Source: Rhizobium sp. CC-YZS058
GTDB taxonomy: Bacteria; Pseudomonadota; Alphaproteobacteria; Rhizobiales; Rhizobiaceae
Length of the DNA stretch: 64,000 bases
Direction: 5' to 3'
NCBI RefSeq assembly: GCF_034720595.1
Contig: NZ_JAYESJ010000001.1
Span: 250,501 to 314,500 of the forward strand
A program made the translations under genes and the position numbers. Under the pieces are notes generated by a model. It was not told the DNA's origin. It made no database searches and worked only from the letters and a program-made list of their open reading frames with translations. Below, one piece after another: positions 8,946-18,034 of this stretch. How positions within the stretch are numbered: the first letter of the stretch is position 1; every line of letters starts with the position of its first letter.

Positions 8946-11207
8946 TCAGGCCGCCAAGCGGTTGCGATGGAGGGTGATGAGTGTGTCGAGCCGCTGGACA
9001 TCCTCCAGCTCCAGCGCGGTCTGGCGCAGGGCCTGGCAGGTGGAGGCGAGATCATCGAGCCCGATGCTTGCGGCCGCCCCCTTCATGGTGTGCAGCAGCC
9101 GGTCGACCAGCTTGGCGTCGCCCGGGTCGCGCGATGCGCGAAGCTGTGCCAGAAGGATTTCGGCATCGTTGAAAAAGCTGGCGAGCAGCATGGCGAAGGC
9201 CTCTTCGCCCAGCGCCTCGACGATCTCCGTCCGCCGCGCCTCGAAGGCCGAGCTCAGTGGCGCTTCGGGGGTGGGCGCTTCGGCTGGAGGCGGTTCAGGA
9301 GCCGGGTCCGTGGCGGCCACGGTCGATGCGGCAGGGGCCGCCGCGCCGGCGTAACGGGAAAGAACCTCGCGAAGGGTCGAGAGGAGGATGGGCTTCGACT
9401 GGAAACCGTCCATTCCCGCCTCCTGGCAGCGGCGGCGGTCGTCCTCTGAGGCATTGGCCGTCATGGCGATGATCGGGACATGCCGATGGGTCCCGTCCAG
9501 CGCCCGGATGCGCCGCGTTGCCTCGATCCCGTCCATGTTGGGCATCTGCATGTCCATCAGAATGAGGTCGAAGGCCTTGGCACCCGCTTTCTCAACAGCC
9601 TCCAGGCCATCCTGGGCGATCGTGACGCGATGGCCGAGATGGCGCAGGAAGCCGGCAGCGACATCCTGGTTGACCTTGTTGTCCTCGACCACCAGAACGT
9701 CCAGCCCGCCGGTGCCCGTAAACGGCGGCCCGATGGCCGCTGCGGACGGCGATGCGCTATCCTCCTCGGCGGGGAGGGCCGCGTGTTTGGCCGGGATTTC
9801 GAACCAGAAGGTGCTGCCCGCGCCGCGCTGGCTGCGCACGCCGATCGTTCCGCCCAGGCGCTCGACGATCTCCTTGGAGATCGCCAGACCGAGACCCGTG
9901 CCGCCATAGCGGCGGCTGATCGAGGCATCGACCTGCGAGAAGGGCTGGAACAGACGCTTCAACCCGTTCTCGTCGATCCCGATTCCCGTATCGGACACTT
10001 CGAAGCGCAGCACCTGGCTGCGCCCGCGCTGCAGTTCGAGAACCGAGATGGTCACCATGCCGCCATTGGTGAACTTGACGGCATTGCTGACGAGGTTGAG
10101 CAGGACCTGGCGCAATCGCGTCGGGTCGCTTTCGATCACCGGGCAGCGCAGCGAGTCCGGCAGCCGCACCTGAAGACCCGTGCCCTTGTCGGCCGCGCGC
10201 GCCTTCAGCATGTCGGCGACGGAGGCAACGGTCTCGCGCACCAGCGTCGGCCGCAGCTCGATCGACAGTTTGCCATGGTCGAGCTTGGCGTAATCGAGGA
10301 TTTCGTTGATGATTTCCAGAAGTGCCTCGCCGGAATGGCGAATGGTGGCCAGGCCCTGCGCCATGGACAGATGCGGGCTGGCAAGCTGCAGGAGTTCGGT
10401 CGTGCCCAAAATGGCGTTGAGCGGCGTGCGGATCTCATGCCCCATGGTGGCCATGAACTGCGATTTCGCATGATTGCCGGCTTCGGCCGCGAGATAGGAG
10501 GTCTGCAGATCGGCTGCCATGGTTTCGAGCCCGTGGCTGGCGGCGCGCACCGAGAAGAGCTGGCGGCGCAGGGAGAAGACCAGGAAGACGACGCAGAGCA
10601 CGAGCAGCGACACCAGCACGCCCGACTTCACCTGCAGGGAGAGAAGCTCGGAGCGCGCCTCCGCCCGGTCTGAGCTGACGGCGTTGTTGGCGTAGATCAG
10701 CAGCCGCTCCGTGTCGCCGATCAGCGGCTCGAGCGCGCTGTCCATCGCCCGAAGAGCCGCCTTTTCGATCGACCCGGTCTTGGCCAGGGTATCGAAGACG
10801 GGCTCGAACTTGAGAATCGTGGTTCGGATCCGCGCAATATCGGTCCCGGCATCCTTGTCGCCGCCGAAGGTTCGATCGAAGGTGCCTTGCTCCAGGATCG
10901 TCATGCGCGAGTAGAGAATATCGTAGCGCGTCGAAATCTGCTTGAGATCCTCAGGCGTCTGCCCGGCTTCCCGGCTCAGGTCATGCACGAATTCATGCAG
11001 CTTCCGCGCCTCGCGGTCGAGCTGGTAGATCGACCAGAGCGCGTTCTCGCGAATGCCGTCCTGCAGCGTCGAGTACCGGTTGGCGATGGCGATGAGGATG
11101 GCCACCAGCCCCAGCAGCAGAACCACGGCGAAAAGCTGCAGCATGGCCGTGGCCCGGCTGGCTTTCCGGATCGCGGCGCTGCTGTCGGAATGCAGCGTCT
11201 CGCTCAC
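8946..11207 (-). CDS. Hybrid sensor histidine kinase (HK-REC-HPt)
   Basis: 753-residue membrane kinase. It has an N-terminal membrane helix ([19 protein letters not shown]), a helical periplasmic sensor of about 150 residues, and a second helix ([16 protein letters not shown]). These are followed by a HisKA H-box ([10 protein letters not shown]), an HATPase domain with N (NLVSNAVKF), G1 (DTGIGI) and G2 (GGTGLGLAI) boxes, a receiver domain with LILMDMQMP, and a C-terminal HPt domain with [10 protein letters not shown]. The multi-step phosphorelay probably ends at the adjacent REC-HD-GYP protein. Its start overlaps the stop of the upstream periplasmic protein by four bases (ATGA), so the two are translationally coupled. 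Confidence 0.92.
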   Translation of the reverse strand: MSETLHSDSSAAIRKASRATAMLQLFAVVLLLGLVAILIAIANRYSTLQDGIRENALWSIYQLDREARKLHEFVHDLSREAGQTPEDLKQISTRYDILYSRMTILEQGTFDRTFGGDKDAGTDIARIRTTILKFEPVFDTLAKTGSIEKAALRAMDSALEPLIGDTERLLIYANNAVSSDRAEARSELLSLQVKSGVLVSLLVLCVVFLVFSLRRQLFSVRAASHGLETMAADLQTSYLAAEAGNHAKSQFMATMGHEIRTPLNAILGTTELLQLASPHLSMAQGLATIRHSGEALLEIINEILDYAKLDHGKLSIELRPTLVRETVASVADMLKARAADKGTGLQVRLPDSLRCPVIESDPTRLRQVLLNLVSNAVKFTNGGMVTISVLELQRGRSQVLRFEVSDTGIGIDENGLKRLFQPFSQVDASISRRYGGTGLGLAISKEIVERLGGTIGVRSQRGAGSTFWFEIPAKHAALPAEEDSASPSAAAIGPPFTGTGGLDVLVVEDNKVNQDVAAGFLRHLGHRVTIAQDGLEAVEKAGAKAFDLILMDMQMPNMDGIEATRRIRALDGTHRHVPIIAMTANASEDDRRRCQEAGMDGFQSKPILLSTLREVLSRYAGAAAPAASTVAATDPAPEPPPAEAPTPEAPLSSAFEARRTEIVEALGEEAFAMLLASFFNDAEILLAQLRASRDPGDAKLVDRLLHTMKGAAASIGLDDLASTCQALRQTALELEDVQRLDTLITLHRNRLAA

Positions 11208-11719
11208 TCGCCGACCTCGATTTCCTTAATCTGCCAGACCGAGCGCGCGAAGTATTTCTCGTTGTACAGGCCGCTGTCGAGATCGAAGGGATAGATGAGG
11301 AAGAGGGGGCCCTTATCGCGCACCGACATCAGCTGGCCGTCCATGCGGGTCGCCAGGATGGTGTCGAGCGTCGTGGCATCCTCCATCGGGATCTTGGCGG
11401 CATAGTCATTGAGCGCCTTGATGGTCAGCGTGCTGCCCTTGGCGCCTGCTGCCTCCAGAACGGATCGGAGCAGGGGACCGGTAAACTGCACCTCACCCTT
11501 GGTCCAGGGGGTCTCCATCGTGCCCTGGCGGCCGGCCAGCTTGTCGAGCATCTCAAGATCGAACTGTGCGCTTTGGCCGACATTCGGATGCGCAAGCTGC
11601 GGACCGATGATCGTCAGGATCGGCTCCCCCTTCGGCGCGTCGAGCGCCAGGGCCGGCGCGGCACTGGCCGCCACCAAGAGCAGGCAGGCAAACAGGGTTT
11701 TGAGGGACTGGGCTATCAC
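11204..11719 (-). CDS. Periplasmic SUOX/molybdopterin-fold-like protein, kinase-associated
   Basis: 171 residues with a clear signal peptide ([13 protein letters not shown]). The mature part resembles the oxidoreductase molybdopterin-binding fold found as small exported proteins beside sensor kinases (segments [45 protein letters not shown]). The only Cys is inside the signal peptide, so there is no thiol to ligate molybdenum and catalysis is unlikely; a sensing role with the coupled kinase is more plausible. Start is GTG at 11719 with GGAGG eight bases upstream. It is the first gene of the three-gene signalling operon. Confidence 0.65.
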   Translation of the reverse strand: MIAQSLKTLFACLLLVAASAAPALALDAPKGEPILTIIGPQLAHPNVGQSAQFDLEMLDKLAGRQGTMETPWTKGEVQFTGPLLRSVLEAAGAKGSTLTIKALNDYAAKIPMEDATTLDTILATRMDGQLMSVRDKGPLFLIYPFDLDSGLYNEKYFARSVWQIKEIEVGE

Positions 11720-12471
11720 GGCATGTTCCTCCCCGCGCCAAGGCTAAAAAGGCGCGGTCACGGGCGATGGGGAAAGGGTTCCAGCTGTCTGTCCAGCGGC
11801 CCGCCGCCGGGGGCAATGGCCGTACATGGCCGGCATCATGCCGGAACGGCTGTTCCCAGCCTGACAAGTCGCAGCTTACGAAACATTGTTTCATAGATCA
11901 TGAACAAAACCGGCATGAGTTTAACAGCGGAGATGCATGTTCTCCTGCGTTTTTCAAAATAGTCTGTTCGTCGATCGCCAACTGTCGCTGACTGTTTCCG
12001 CCGCTTTACCCACCACGCGAGGGCGCGCCTACGCCGCAAGGTGGAAGGCGGATCAGCCGGCAGCGAAAAAAATATCATCACGCCATGACATTCATATTTA
12101 CTAATCTTAAACTTGCAGACCTGCTCTTCGCCCGCCGTTCTGCGCCCTTCGAGGTGTTGAAAACCTTGCAGGGGCGTTAATGCCCGCGACCGACCGCGCC
12201 GATACGCGGCCCAGCAGGACGTTCAATCAAAAGCGATCGATTCCGCTAACGAACGGAAAAGGCGCAGGGACTATCCATTAGCTCATCGAAAGACAGAGAC
12301 GCCGAAAAAACGGGGCTGTCCAAGAGCGAAGAGCCGGCGAATGGGCCTCTCCCCATCTGTCGGATCGGCGCGCCGTCGATCCATCACTGACATCATCGAT
12401 CATCAACCGTCGCGGGCGTTTGTGCGCTTTCGCGCCGGCCCCTGCTGAGGCCGGATTTGAAAGACCCCATC
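11720..12471. other. Gene-free interval between divergent signalling and chemotaxis operons
   Basis: About 750 bases. The centre (roughly 11880-12170) is AT-rich compared with the flanks and includes the segment around 12066-12115, which is the likeliest promoter-bearing part. No conserved ORF is recognisable on either strand and I could not assign promoters or operators with confidence. Confidence 0.5.
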
Positions 12472-14241
12472 ATGACCCTTCGTCTTCTTCCATCATTCGA
12501 TGCCGATGCCGTTCTCTCCGCGGTCGGCAAATCCCAGGCCATCATCGAATTCGATCTGTCCGGCACCGTTCTCAATGCCAACGACAATTTCTGTGCTGCG
12601 CTCGGCTATGCGCGTCACGAGATCATCGGTCAGCATCATCGCCTTTTCCTCTATCCCGAGGATTCCGCCTCGCGGGAGTACGAGGCCTTCTGGTCTCGCC
12701 TGCGAGAAGGGCGCTACGAACAGGGCCAGTTGCGCCGGCTCGGCAAGGGCAACCGCGAGATCTGGATCGAGGCGTCCTACAATCCAGTCTTGCGGCGCGG
12801 GAAGCCCTACAAGGTCGTGAAGTTTGCGACCGATATCACGGCCATTCGCCAGAAGGCGCTTGAGGACGCCGGCAAGCTGGATGCGCTCTCGCGGTCGCAG
12901 GCGATCATCGAATTCACGCCGGAAGGCCACGTTCTCAACGCCAACAAGAACTTCCTGGATGTGCTCGGCTATTCGCTGGAGGAGATCGTCGGCAAGCACC
13001 ACGCCATGTTCTGCGAGCCGGATTACGTCCGCAGCCCCGACTATCAGGACTTCTGGGAGCGACTGCGCAATGGCGTCTTTGCTTCCAATGAGTTCACCCG
13101 TCTGAGCCGCTTCGGCAAGAAGGTCTATATCCAGGCAACCTACAATCCGGTTCGCGGCCTGGATGGCAAGGTGGTGAAGATCGTCAAATTCGCCACGGAT
13201 GTGACGGGCCGCGTCGAGAATGTCATCGAGCTCGGACGCAGCCTGCAGGACATGGCGGCGGGAAACCTGGCCGCCCGTATCGCGACCACTTTCATTCCCT
13301 CCATCGAACCGCTTCGGATCGGCTTCAACGAGACAGCAACGCGGCTGCAGGACACGATGGTCAGCGTGCGCGACAATGCGCAGGCGATTACCGGTGGCGG
13401 CAACCAGATCAGCGCCGCGGCGGACGATCTTGCCAAGAGGACCGAGCGGCAGGCCGCTTCGGTCGAAGAAACGGCCGCCGCTCTCGAACAGATCACCCAG
13501 ACCATGAACGATGCCAGCAAGCGTGCCCATGAAGCGGGACGGCTCGTCTCGGATACCAAGGCGGATGCGGAGCGCTCGGGCCAGGTGGTCGGCGAAGCGG
13601 TGGCGGCAATGGGGGCCATTGAGCGGTCCTCGCGCGAGATATCGAATATCATCGGCGTCATCGACGACATCGCCTTCCAGACAAACCTGCTTGCTCTCAA
13701 TGCCGGCGTCGAGGCGGCGCGGGCGGGGGAGGCCGGACGTGGCTTTGCCGTGGTGGCGCAGGAGGTCCGCGAATTGGCTCAGCGCTCGGCTGCGGCCGCG
13801 CGCGAGATCAAGGCGCTGATCAACAGCTCCGGAGAGGAGGTTCGCCGCGGCGTCCATCTCGTCAGCGAGACCGGGCGCGTGCTCGATCAGATCGTCGTCC
13901 GGGTGCAGGACATCAACACCAATGTCAGCGCCATCGTGGAGAGCGCGCGGGAGCAGGCAGCCGGCCTGCGGGAGGTCAACACCGCCGTCAATCTCATCGA
14001 CCAAAGCACCCAGCAAAATGCTGCGATGGTCGAGGAATCCAATGCTGCAAGCCACAGTCTTGCCAAGGAAGCCCAGGCACTTTTCGCCCTGATCGGGCAG
14101 TTCCGCATCGACGGCCTTGCACCGCCCACCGAACGAAAGCGAGCCGCCGCACCGGCCGCCGACCCTCGCGGCCTGCAGCAGCGCGTGCGCCGTCAATTCA
14201 ACGGCAATGCCGCCGTTGCCGAACAGTGGGAGGACTTCTGA
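12472..14241 (+). CDS. Soluble PAS-PAS methyl-accepting chemotaxis protein
   Basis: About 589 residues with no membrane helix. Two near-duplicate PAS domains come first: [17 protein letters not shown] and [17 protein letters not shown] mark their starts about 120 residues apart, each ending in KFATDxT. A HAMP-like segment and an MCP signalling domain with the hairpin tip ([22 protein letters not shown]) follow. The protein ends in QWEDF, matching the xWxxF CheR/CheB-tethering pentapeptide. It should act as a cytoplasmic energy or redox-type receptor. ATG at 12472 is used; an in-frame TTG at 12457 has a better-spaced GAGG and could be the true start. cheW follows with a one-base stop/start overlap. 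Confidence 0.9.
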   Translation: MTLRLLPSFDADAVLSAVGKSQAIIEFDLSGTVLNANDNFCAALGYARHEIIGQHHRLFLYPEDSASREYEAFWSRLREGRYEQGQLRRLGKGNREIWIEASYNPVLRRGKPYKVVKFATDITAIRQKALEDAGKLDALSRSQAIIEFTPEGHVLNANKNFLDVLGYSLEEIVGKHHAMFCEPDYVRSPDYQDFWERLRNGVFASNEFTRLSRFGKKVYIQATYNPVRGLDGKVVKIVKFATDVTGRVENVIELGRSLQDMAAGNLAARIATTFIPSIEPLRIGFNETATRLQDTMVSVRDNAQAITGGGNQISAAADDLAKRTERQAASVEETAAALEQITQTMNDASKRAHEAGRLVSDTKADAERSGQVVGEAVAAMGAIERSSREISNIIGVIDDIAFQTNLLALNAGVEAARAGEAGRGFAVVAQEVRELAQRSAAAAREIKALINSSGEEVRRGVHLVSETGRVLDQIVVRVQDINTNVSAIVESAREQAAGLREVNTAVNLIDQSTQQNAAMVEESNAASHSLAKEAQALFALIGQFRIDGLAPPTERKRAAAPAADPRGLQQRVRRQFNGNAAVAEQWEDF

Positions 14242-14750
14242 TGAACCCCTTCAAGTCGCATTTCGATGGAAGCCATGCCTTGGACATCATCGCATTTCGC
14301 GTCAACGAACAGGAATATTGCGTCGAGACGCGGCTGGTGCGGGAAATTCGTGGCTGGTCGCCCTGCACGCCGGTTCCGCATTCGCCGCCGTCAGTCATCG
14401 GCGTCATCAGCCTGCGCGGCACGGTCATTCCGATCATCGACCTGGCCGACAGGCTGGGCATGGACCGGCAGGAGGGTCATGAGCGTTCGGCGATCGTCGT
14501 CGTCGAAGCTGGCGAGAGCGTCGTCGGCCTCGTGGTCGATCGGGTGTCGGACATCCTCACACTCGGGCGGGACCGGGTGCAGGACATGCCGAGTGGCCCC
14601 ACCGCGCCGCACCTCCGCTTTGCCGAAGGCATGATCACCATCGACACCGGCCTCATGTGTCTTCTCAATATCGAGCGGGTGGTGGATGTGAAGAACACGC
14701 TGCCGGAGCGGAGCGAGGCGCGTGCAGCCCATACCCACGCCTATCACTGA
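14241..14750 (+). CDS. cheW: Chemotaxis coupling protein CheW
   Basis: 169-residue CheW adaptor linking receptors to the CheA kinase. The CheW fold is evident from IIAFRVNEQEYCVETRLVRE, the conserved PSVIGVISLRGTVIPIIDLA strand-loop, and VVVEAGESVVGLVVDRVSDIL. The ATG at 14241 is inside TGATGA, sharing one base with the stop of the PAS receptor gene, which implies coupled translation and a dedicated receptor-adaptor pair. No cheA, cheY or cheB is in the window, so the core chemotaxis operon is elsewhere. Confidence 0.93.
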   Translation: MNPFKSHFDGSHALDIIAFRVNEQEYCVETRLVREIRGWSPCTPVPHSPPSVIGVISLRGTVIPIIDLADRLGMDRQEGHERSAIVVVEAGESVVGLVVDRVSDILTLGRDRVQDMPSGPTAPHLRFAEGMITIDTGLMCLLNIERVVDVKNTLPERSEARAAHTHAYH

Positions 14751-14949
14751 ACTGGTCGATGCGCTTCTGGCCGCAGGCTGCAACATGTGGGCGCTGGGCG
14801 ACGGTTATGTGATCGGCGAGCCGCAGGAGGAGCCGCAGGCCGGCGATGTGGCGCTCATCCTCGCCGCCTTCGGGCCGCGGGATCATGCGCTGGAACCGAT
14901 CGCCCGCTATCTGCGCCAGCTTGGCCGCGATCTCGATGATTCCGGTTAG
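14722..14949 (+). CDS. Small uncharacterised protein overlapping cheW
   Basis: 75 codons from a GTG at 14722 inside the cheW tail (29-base overlap), with GAGG four bases upstream. The product is acidic and alpha/beta-like (ITELVDALLAAGCNMWALGD, then ALILAAFGPRDHALEPIARY). It has no signal peptide or membrane helix and I do not recognise the family. The well-placed ribosome site and ordinary residue composition support a real gene co-transcribed with the receptor and cheW. Confidence 0.5.
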   Translation: MQPIPTPITELVDALLAAGCNMWALGDGYVIGEPQEEPQAGDVALILAAFGPRDHALEPIARYLRQLGRDLDDSG

Positions 14950-15025
14950 CAAGAGTGAGGCGCACGAATGGACGCCGGCCGATCTGATGGTGCGATCGGA
15001 CCGTCGATCGTGCGGAAACGAGAAG

Positions 15026-15049
15026 TCCGGCCCCGGATGCGGGGCCGGA
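15026..15049. terminator. Hairpin between convergent chemotaxis genes
   Basis: Perfect 10-bp stem TCCGGCCCCG / CGGGGCCGGA with a four-base loop (GATG), between the stop at 14949 (plus) and the stop at 15078 (minus). Tails are only weakly T-rich (CTTCTCGTTTCC on the minus strand), so termination is likely but may be inefficient. Confidence 0.55.
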
Positions 15050-15077
15050 TGGTGGTCAGGCGGGGCGGATGGCGCCG

Positions 15078-16817
15078 TCAGGCGGCGCGGTTGTAGCCGC
15101 TTCGGGCGGCAATCTGCGCCGCGTCGTCCTGGGTCTTGAAGCCGGCGATCAGGGAGCGCAGCTTGGCGGCTTCCTCGGCCAGGGTTGCGGAAGCGGCGGC
15201 AGATTCCTCCACCATGGCCGCATTCTGCTGGGTTGCCTGGTCCATGTGGTTGATCGCCGAGTTGATCTCGCCGAGGCCGACCGATTGGTCGCGGGCCGAG
15301 CTGGCGATGGTCTCCATATGGCCGTTGATCTGGGCGATATCCTCGCCAATCGCCTTCAGCGCGACGCCGGTGCTGCGCACGAGCGTCACACCCGCCTCGA
15401 CACCGACCGAGGATTCCTGGATCAGCTGCTTGATCTCCTTGGCCGCCTGGGCGGAGCGCTGGGCGAGTTCGCGCACTTCCTGGGCCACGACCGCAAAGCC
15501 CTTGCCGGTTTCCCCCGCGCGCGCCGCCTCGACACCCGCATTGAGAGCCAGAAGATTGGTCTGGAAGGCGATCTCGTCGATCACGCCGATGATGTTGGAA
15601 ATCTTCTGGCTGCTCTCCTCGATCCGCTGCATGGCGATCTCGGCCTCGGAGACGACGCCGGCCGACTGGGCGGCTGCACCGTTCGCGCGAGCGGTCAGGC
15701 TTCGTGCCTCCTCGGTGCGCTTGGTGGCCTGGGTCACGGTGACCGTGATTTCGTCCAGCGCCGCAGCGGTTTGTTCCAGCGACGCGGCCTGCTGCTCGGT
15801 GCGGCGCGCCAGATCGTTTGCGCCCTGCGCGATCTCGCCTGTGCCGCTGTCGATGTTGCGGATCGAGGCTGCCACGGCGGCCATCATTGCATTCAGCTGG
15901 TTGACCGTGTGGTTGAAGTCGATGCGGATCGGCTCGTATTCCGGCGCCAGCGGCTGGTCCATGCGGCAGTCGAGATTGCCGGCGGCAAGGTGCTTCAGGC
16001 CGCGCCCGAGCGCGCTCGTGGCATCGCGCAGCTGTTCGGCATTGCGCAGCAGGCGATCCTGCTCGGCGGCGCGGCTCTGCTCCTCCGACTGTTTCAGCGA
16101 GGCCGTTTCGCGCTCCAGATCCCGTGCCTTCAGCGATTCCAGCTTGAGGACTTCGAGCGCCTTGGCCATGCCACCCAGTTCGTCGCGCCGTTTGGTTCCA
16201 GGCACGACCATGTCCAGCCGTCCGCCGCTCATCTGGTGCATGACGTCGGACAGATCAACGATCGGCCGGGTCAGCTGCTTGAGCATGAGGAAGAGCGCGG
16301 TGGCGACGGCGCCCAGGATGGCGAGCGAGATGGCGATCATGGTCAGCGCGGAATCGCGCGCGCTCGCTGCGGCGGCGGCGGTGTCGAAAGCCACCACCAT
16401 GCGGCCGATCACCATCTCCTTGCCTTCTTCCGTCCGCTTGAGAGGGATCGGCTTGACCAGGAGCGCATCGAGCATCGTATCGGTCTCGACCTTGGAAACA
16501 CGGTCGACGATCGACGTATCCCCGATCGCGTAGAGCGGCTGCCCCTTTTCGTCGAGGATCACGCCGGCGCGGAAGTCGGGATCGGAGGTGGCGGGTGCCA
16601 GGGTCTCTTTCGCCATGTCCTTGTCGAACTGCCACATGGCGTTGGCCGAGCCGCTGACGGCCATCTGGGCGGTCAGTTCGACCTTCTTGGCAAACATCGT
16701 ATCCTGCATCTGCGACCGGGACCAGGTGGCATAGCCGGTGACCAGGACGAGGCCGAGCGCCACCATGCCGATCGAGGGGAACAGGATCTGATTGCGAATG
16801 GACGTGCTATTCTTCAT
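15078..16817 (-). CDS. Membrane methyl-accepting chemotaxis protein
   Basis: 579 residues. First membrane helix [19 protein letters not shown], a periplasmic sensor of roughly 140 residues (single Cache-like, with [15 protein letters not shown]), and second helix [24 protein letters not shown], a coiled coil, a second HAMP-like segment ([18 protein letters not shown]) and the MCP signalling hairpin ([20 protein letters not shown]) follow. No C-terminal CheR-tethering pentapeptide is present. ATG at 16817 is preferred over a TTG at 16823 because AAGGG lies eight bases upstream. It follows the periplasmic binding-protein gene by 27 bases, so they are probably one operon and one sensory unit. 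Confidence 0.9.
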   Translation of the reverse strand: MKNSTSIRNQILFPSIGMVALGLVLVTGYATWSRSQMQDTMFAKKVELTAQMAVSGSANAMWQFDKDMAKETLAPATSDPDFRAGVILDEKGQPLYAIGDTSIVDRVSKVETDTMLDALLVKPIPLKRTEEGKEMVIGRMVVAFDTAAAAASARDSALTMIAISLAILGAVATALFLMLKQLTRPIVDLSDVMHQMSGGRLDMVVPGTKRRDELGGMAKALEVLKLESLKARDLERETASLKQSEEQSRAAEQDRLLRNAEQLRDATSALGRGLKHLAAGNLDCRMDQPLAPEYEPIRIDFNHTVNQLNAMMAAVAASIRNIDSGTGEIAQGANDLARRTEQQAASLEQTAAALDEITVTVTQATKRTEEARSLTARANGAAAQSAGVVSEAEIAMQRIEESSQKISNIIGVIDEIAFQTNLLALNAGVEAARAGETGKGFAVVAQEVRELAQRSAQAAKEIKQLIQESSVGVEAGVTLVRSTGVALKAIGEDIAQINGHMETIASSARDQSVGLGEINSAINHMDQATQQNAAMVEESAAASATLAEEAAKLRSLIAGFKTQDDAAQIAARSGYNRAA

Positions 16818-16844
16818 GAGCAAAACCCTTTCTTTCGGGCAGGA

Positions 16845-17714
16845 TCAGACGGAGAACCAGTAGCGACGGTCGATGGCGGCCACGTCGTCCGGCATGTTGG
16901 GATTGGGGATCTCGATCAGCCGGCGCTGGTCGAGATGCCCCGCGGTCAGCGCCTTGCCGATATTGGCATCGGCCTTGAACATCGCCTGGTAGGAGCCGTC
17001 CTCATGGGCGGCGATCAGGCCGGCCAGGATGTCGCGCTGCAGCTCCGGGCGCGATTTCGACACATAGAACATCAGGCAGAAGGGATATTTGAGGATGAGC
17101 GAGCTTTCGACCGCCAGCCCCGGCGCCTCGCCGACATGCTGGGCCTGCTCGTTCAAGGCCTCGAAGCCGGCGCGGGGGAAATAATCGGCCCGTCCGCCCA
17201 CGGTCATGCGGAAGAGGTTCTTGTAAAGACCGGTGCGAACGGTCAGGCCTGAGTTCCTGAGAATGGCGATATCGCCCCAGCCGGGACCCTGGATGGCGAT
17301 GAAGCGGCGCAGATCATCGAGCGACTTGACCTGCGAGAACTCGTCCTGGCGCGCGGCGTTGATCAGGAACAGGCGATAGCCGAGCAGGCCGCCATCGATG
17401 GGAAAGAGAACGGGCAGTGCCTGCTTGGCGAGCGACTTCTCCGTGCCGACCCAGAGAATGTCCAGTTGGCCACCATTCCCCAGCGCATTCATCGCACCCG
17501 ACTGGGTGGGGTAGCCGGTGGGAGAGGGCTGGAGCGAATATTTCGTCGCGCATTTGGAAAGAGCCAGTTTCAGCGCCTTCGCCGCCAAGGACGTGTCGTC
17601 GACAGTTTCGACGGCGTTGTAGAAGATCGTGTTCGGTTCTGCGGCCGAAGCGCGCGAGACGTAGGGCGTGGCCAGAGCCATGGCGGCGCCGAGGAGAAAG
17701 TGTCGACGAAACAT
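16845..17714 (-). CDS. Periplasmic solute-binding protein paired with chemoreceptor
   Basis: 289 residues with a Tat-like or Sec signal (MFRRHFLLGAAMALATPYVSRASA) and a type II periplasmic-binding fold similar to amino-acid-type SBPs (AAKALKLALSKCATKYSLQP, DILWVGTEKSLAKQALPVLFPID, AAHEDGSYQAMFKADANIG). No permease or ATPase is nearby; the only partner is the membrane receptor gene 27 bases downstream. A role as ligand-presenting co-receptor is therefore inferred. ATG at 17714 is chosen because it begins the signal peptide. Confidence 0.75.
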   Translation of the reverse strand: MFRRHFLLGAAMALATPYVSRASAAEPNTIFYNAVETVDDTSLAAKALKLALSKCATKYSLQPSPTGYPTQSGAMNALGNGGQLDILWVGTEKSLAKQALPVLFPIDGGLLGYRLFLINAARQDEFSQVKSLDDLRRFIAIQGPGWGDIAILRNSGLTVRTGLYKNLFRMTVGGRADYFPRAGFEALNEQAQHVGEAPGLAVESSLILKYPFCLMFYVSKSRPELQRDILAGLIAAHEDGSYQAMFKADANIGKALTAGHLDQRRLIEIPNPNMPDDVAAIDRRYWFSV

Positions 17715-18034
17715 CAGTATCCCGCGTGATTGGTTGGAGGGGGAAGGCCGATCCAACGGTTAACGATGGCTGTGTTTTAAAAGACTCACATTAATAAAAT
17801 TCTAATTGAACGGGTTCTTTGAGTGCTCTGTCTGAAATGTACGGATGACCGTCGTTTCCCCTGTTCAAGGCGCCGATCGATTAACTGCGACTTAAACTAA
17901 TAGGACTAAATTACGTAAGGAGCGATTGAGTGTGAGGCTGTTCTTGCCGAGCCGGCGGACGCGCTCCGCCGTTCTCGCCAACAGTCGGCACCTGCCGCCT
18001 GATCAGCCGGGCAATGCATTGGGGAGTCATGGGA
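17715..18034. other. Divergent promoter region between receptor operons
   Basis: About 320 bases separating the minus-strand SBP/receptor operon from a plus-strand receptor gene. The stretch 17770-17915 is AT-rich and should carry both promoters. No specific operator or small gene could be identified. Confidence 0.5.
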
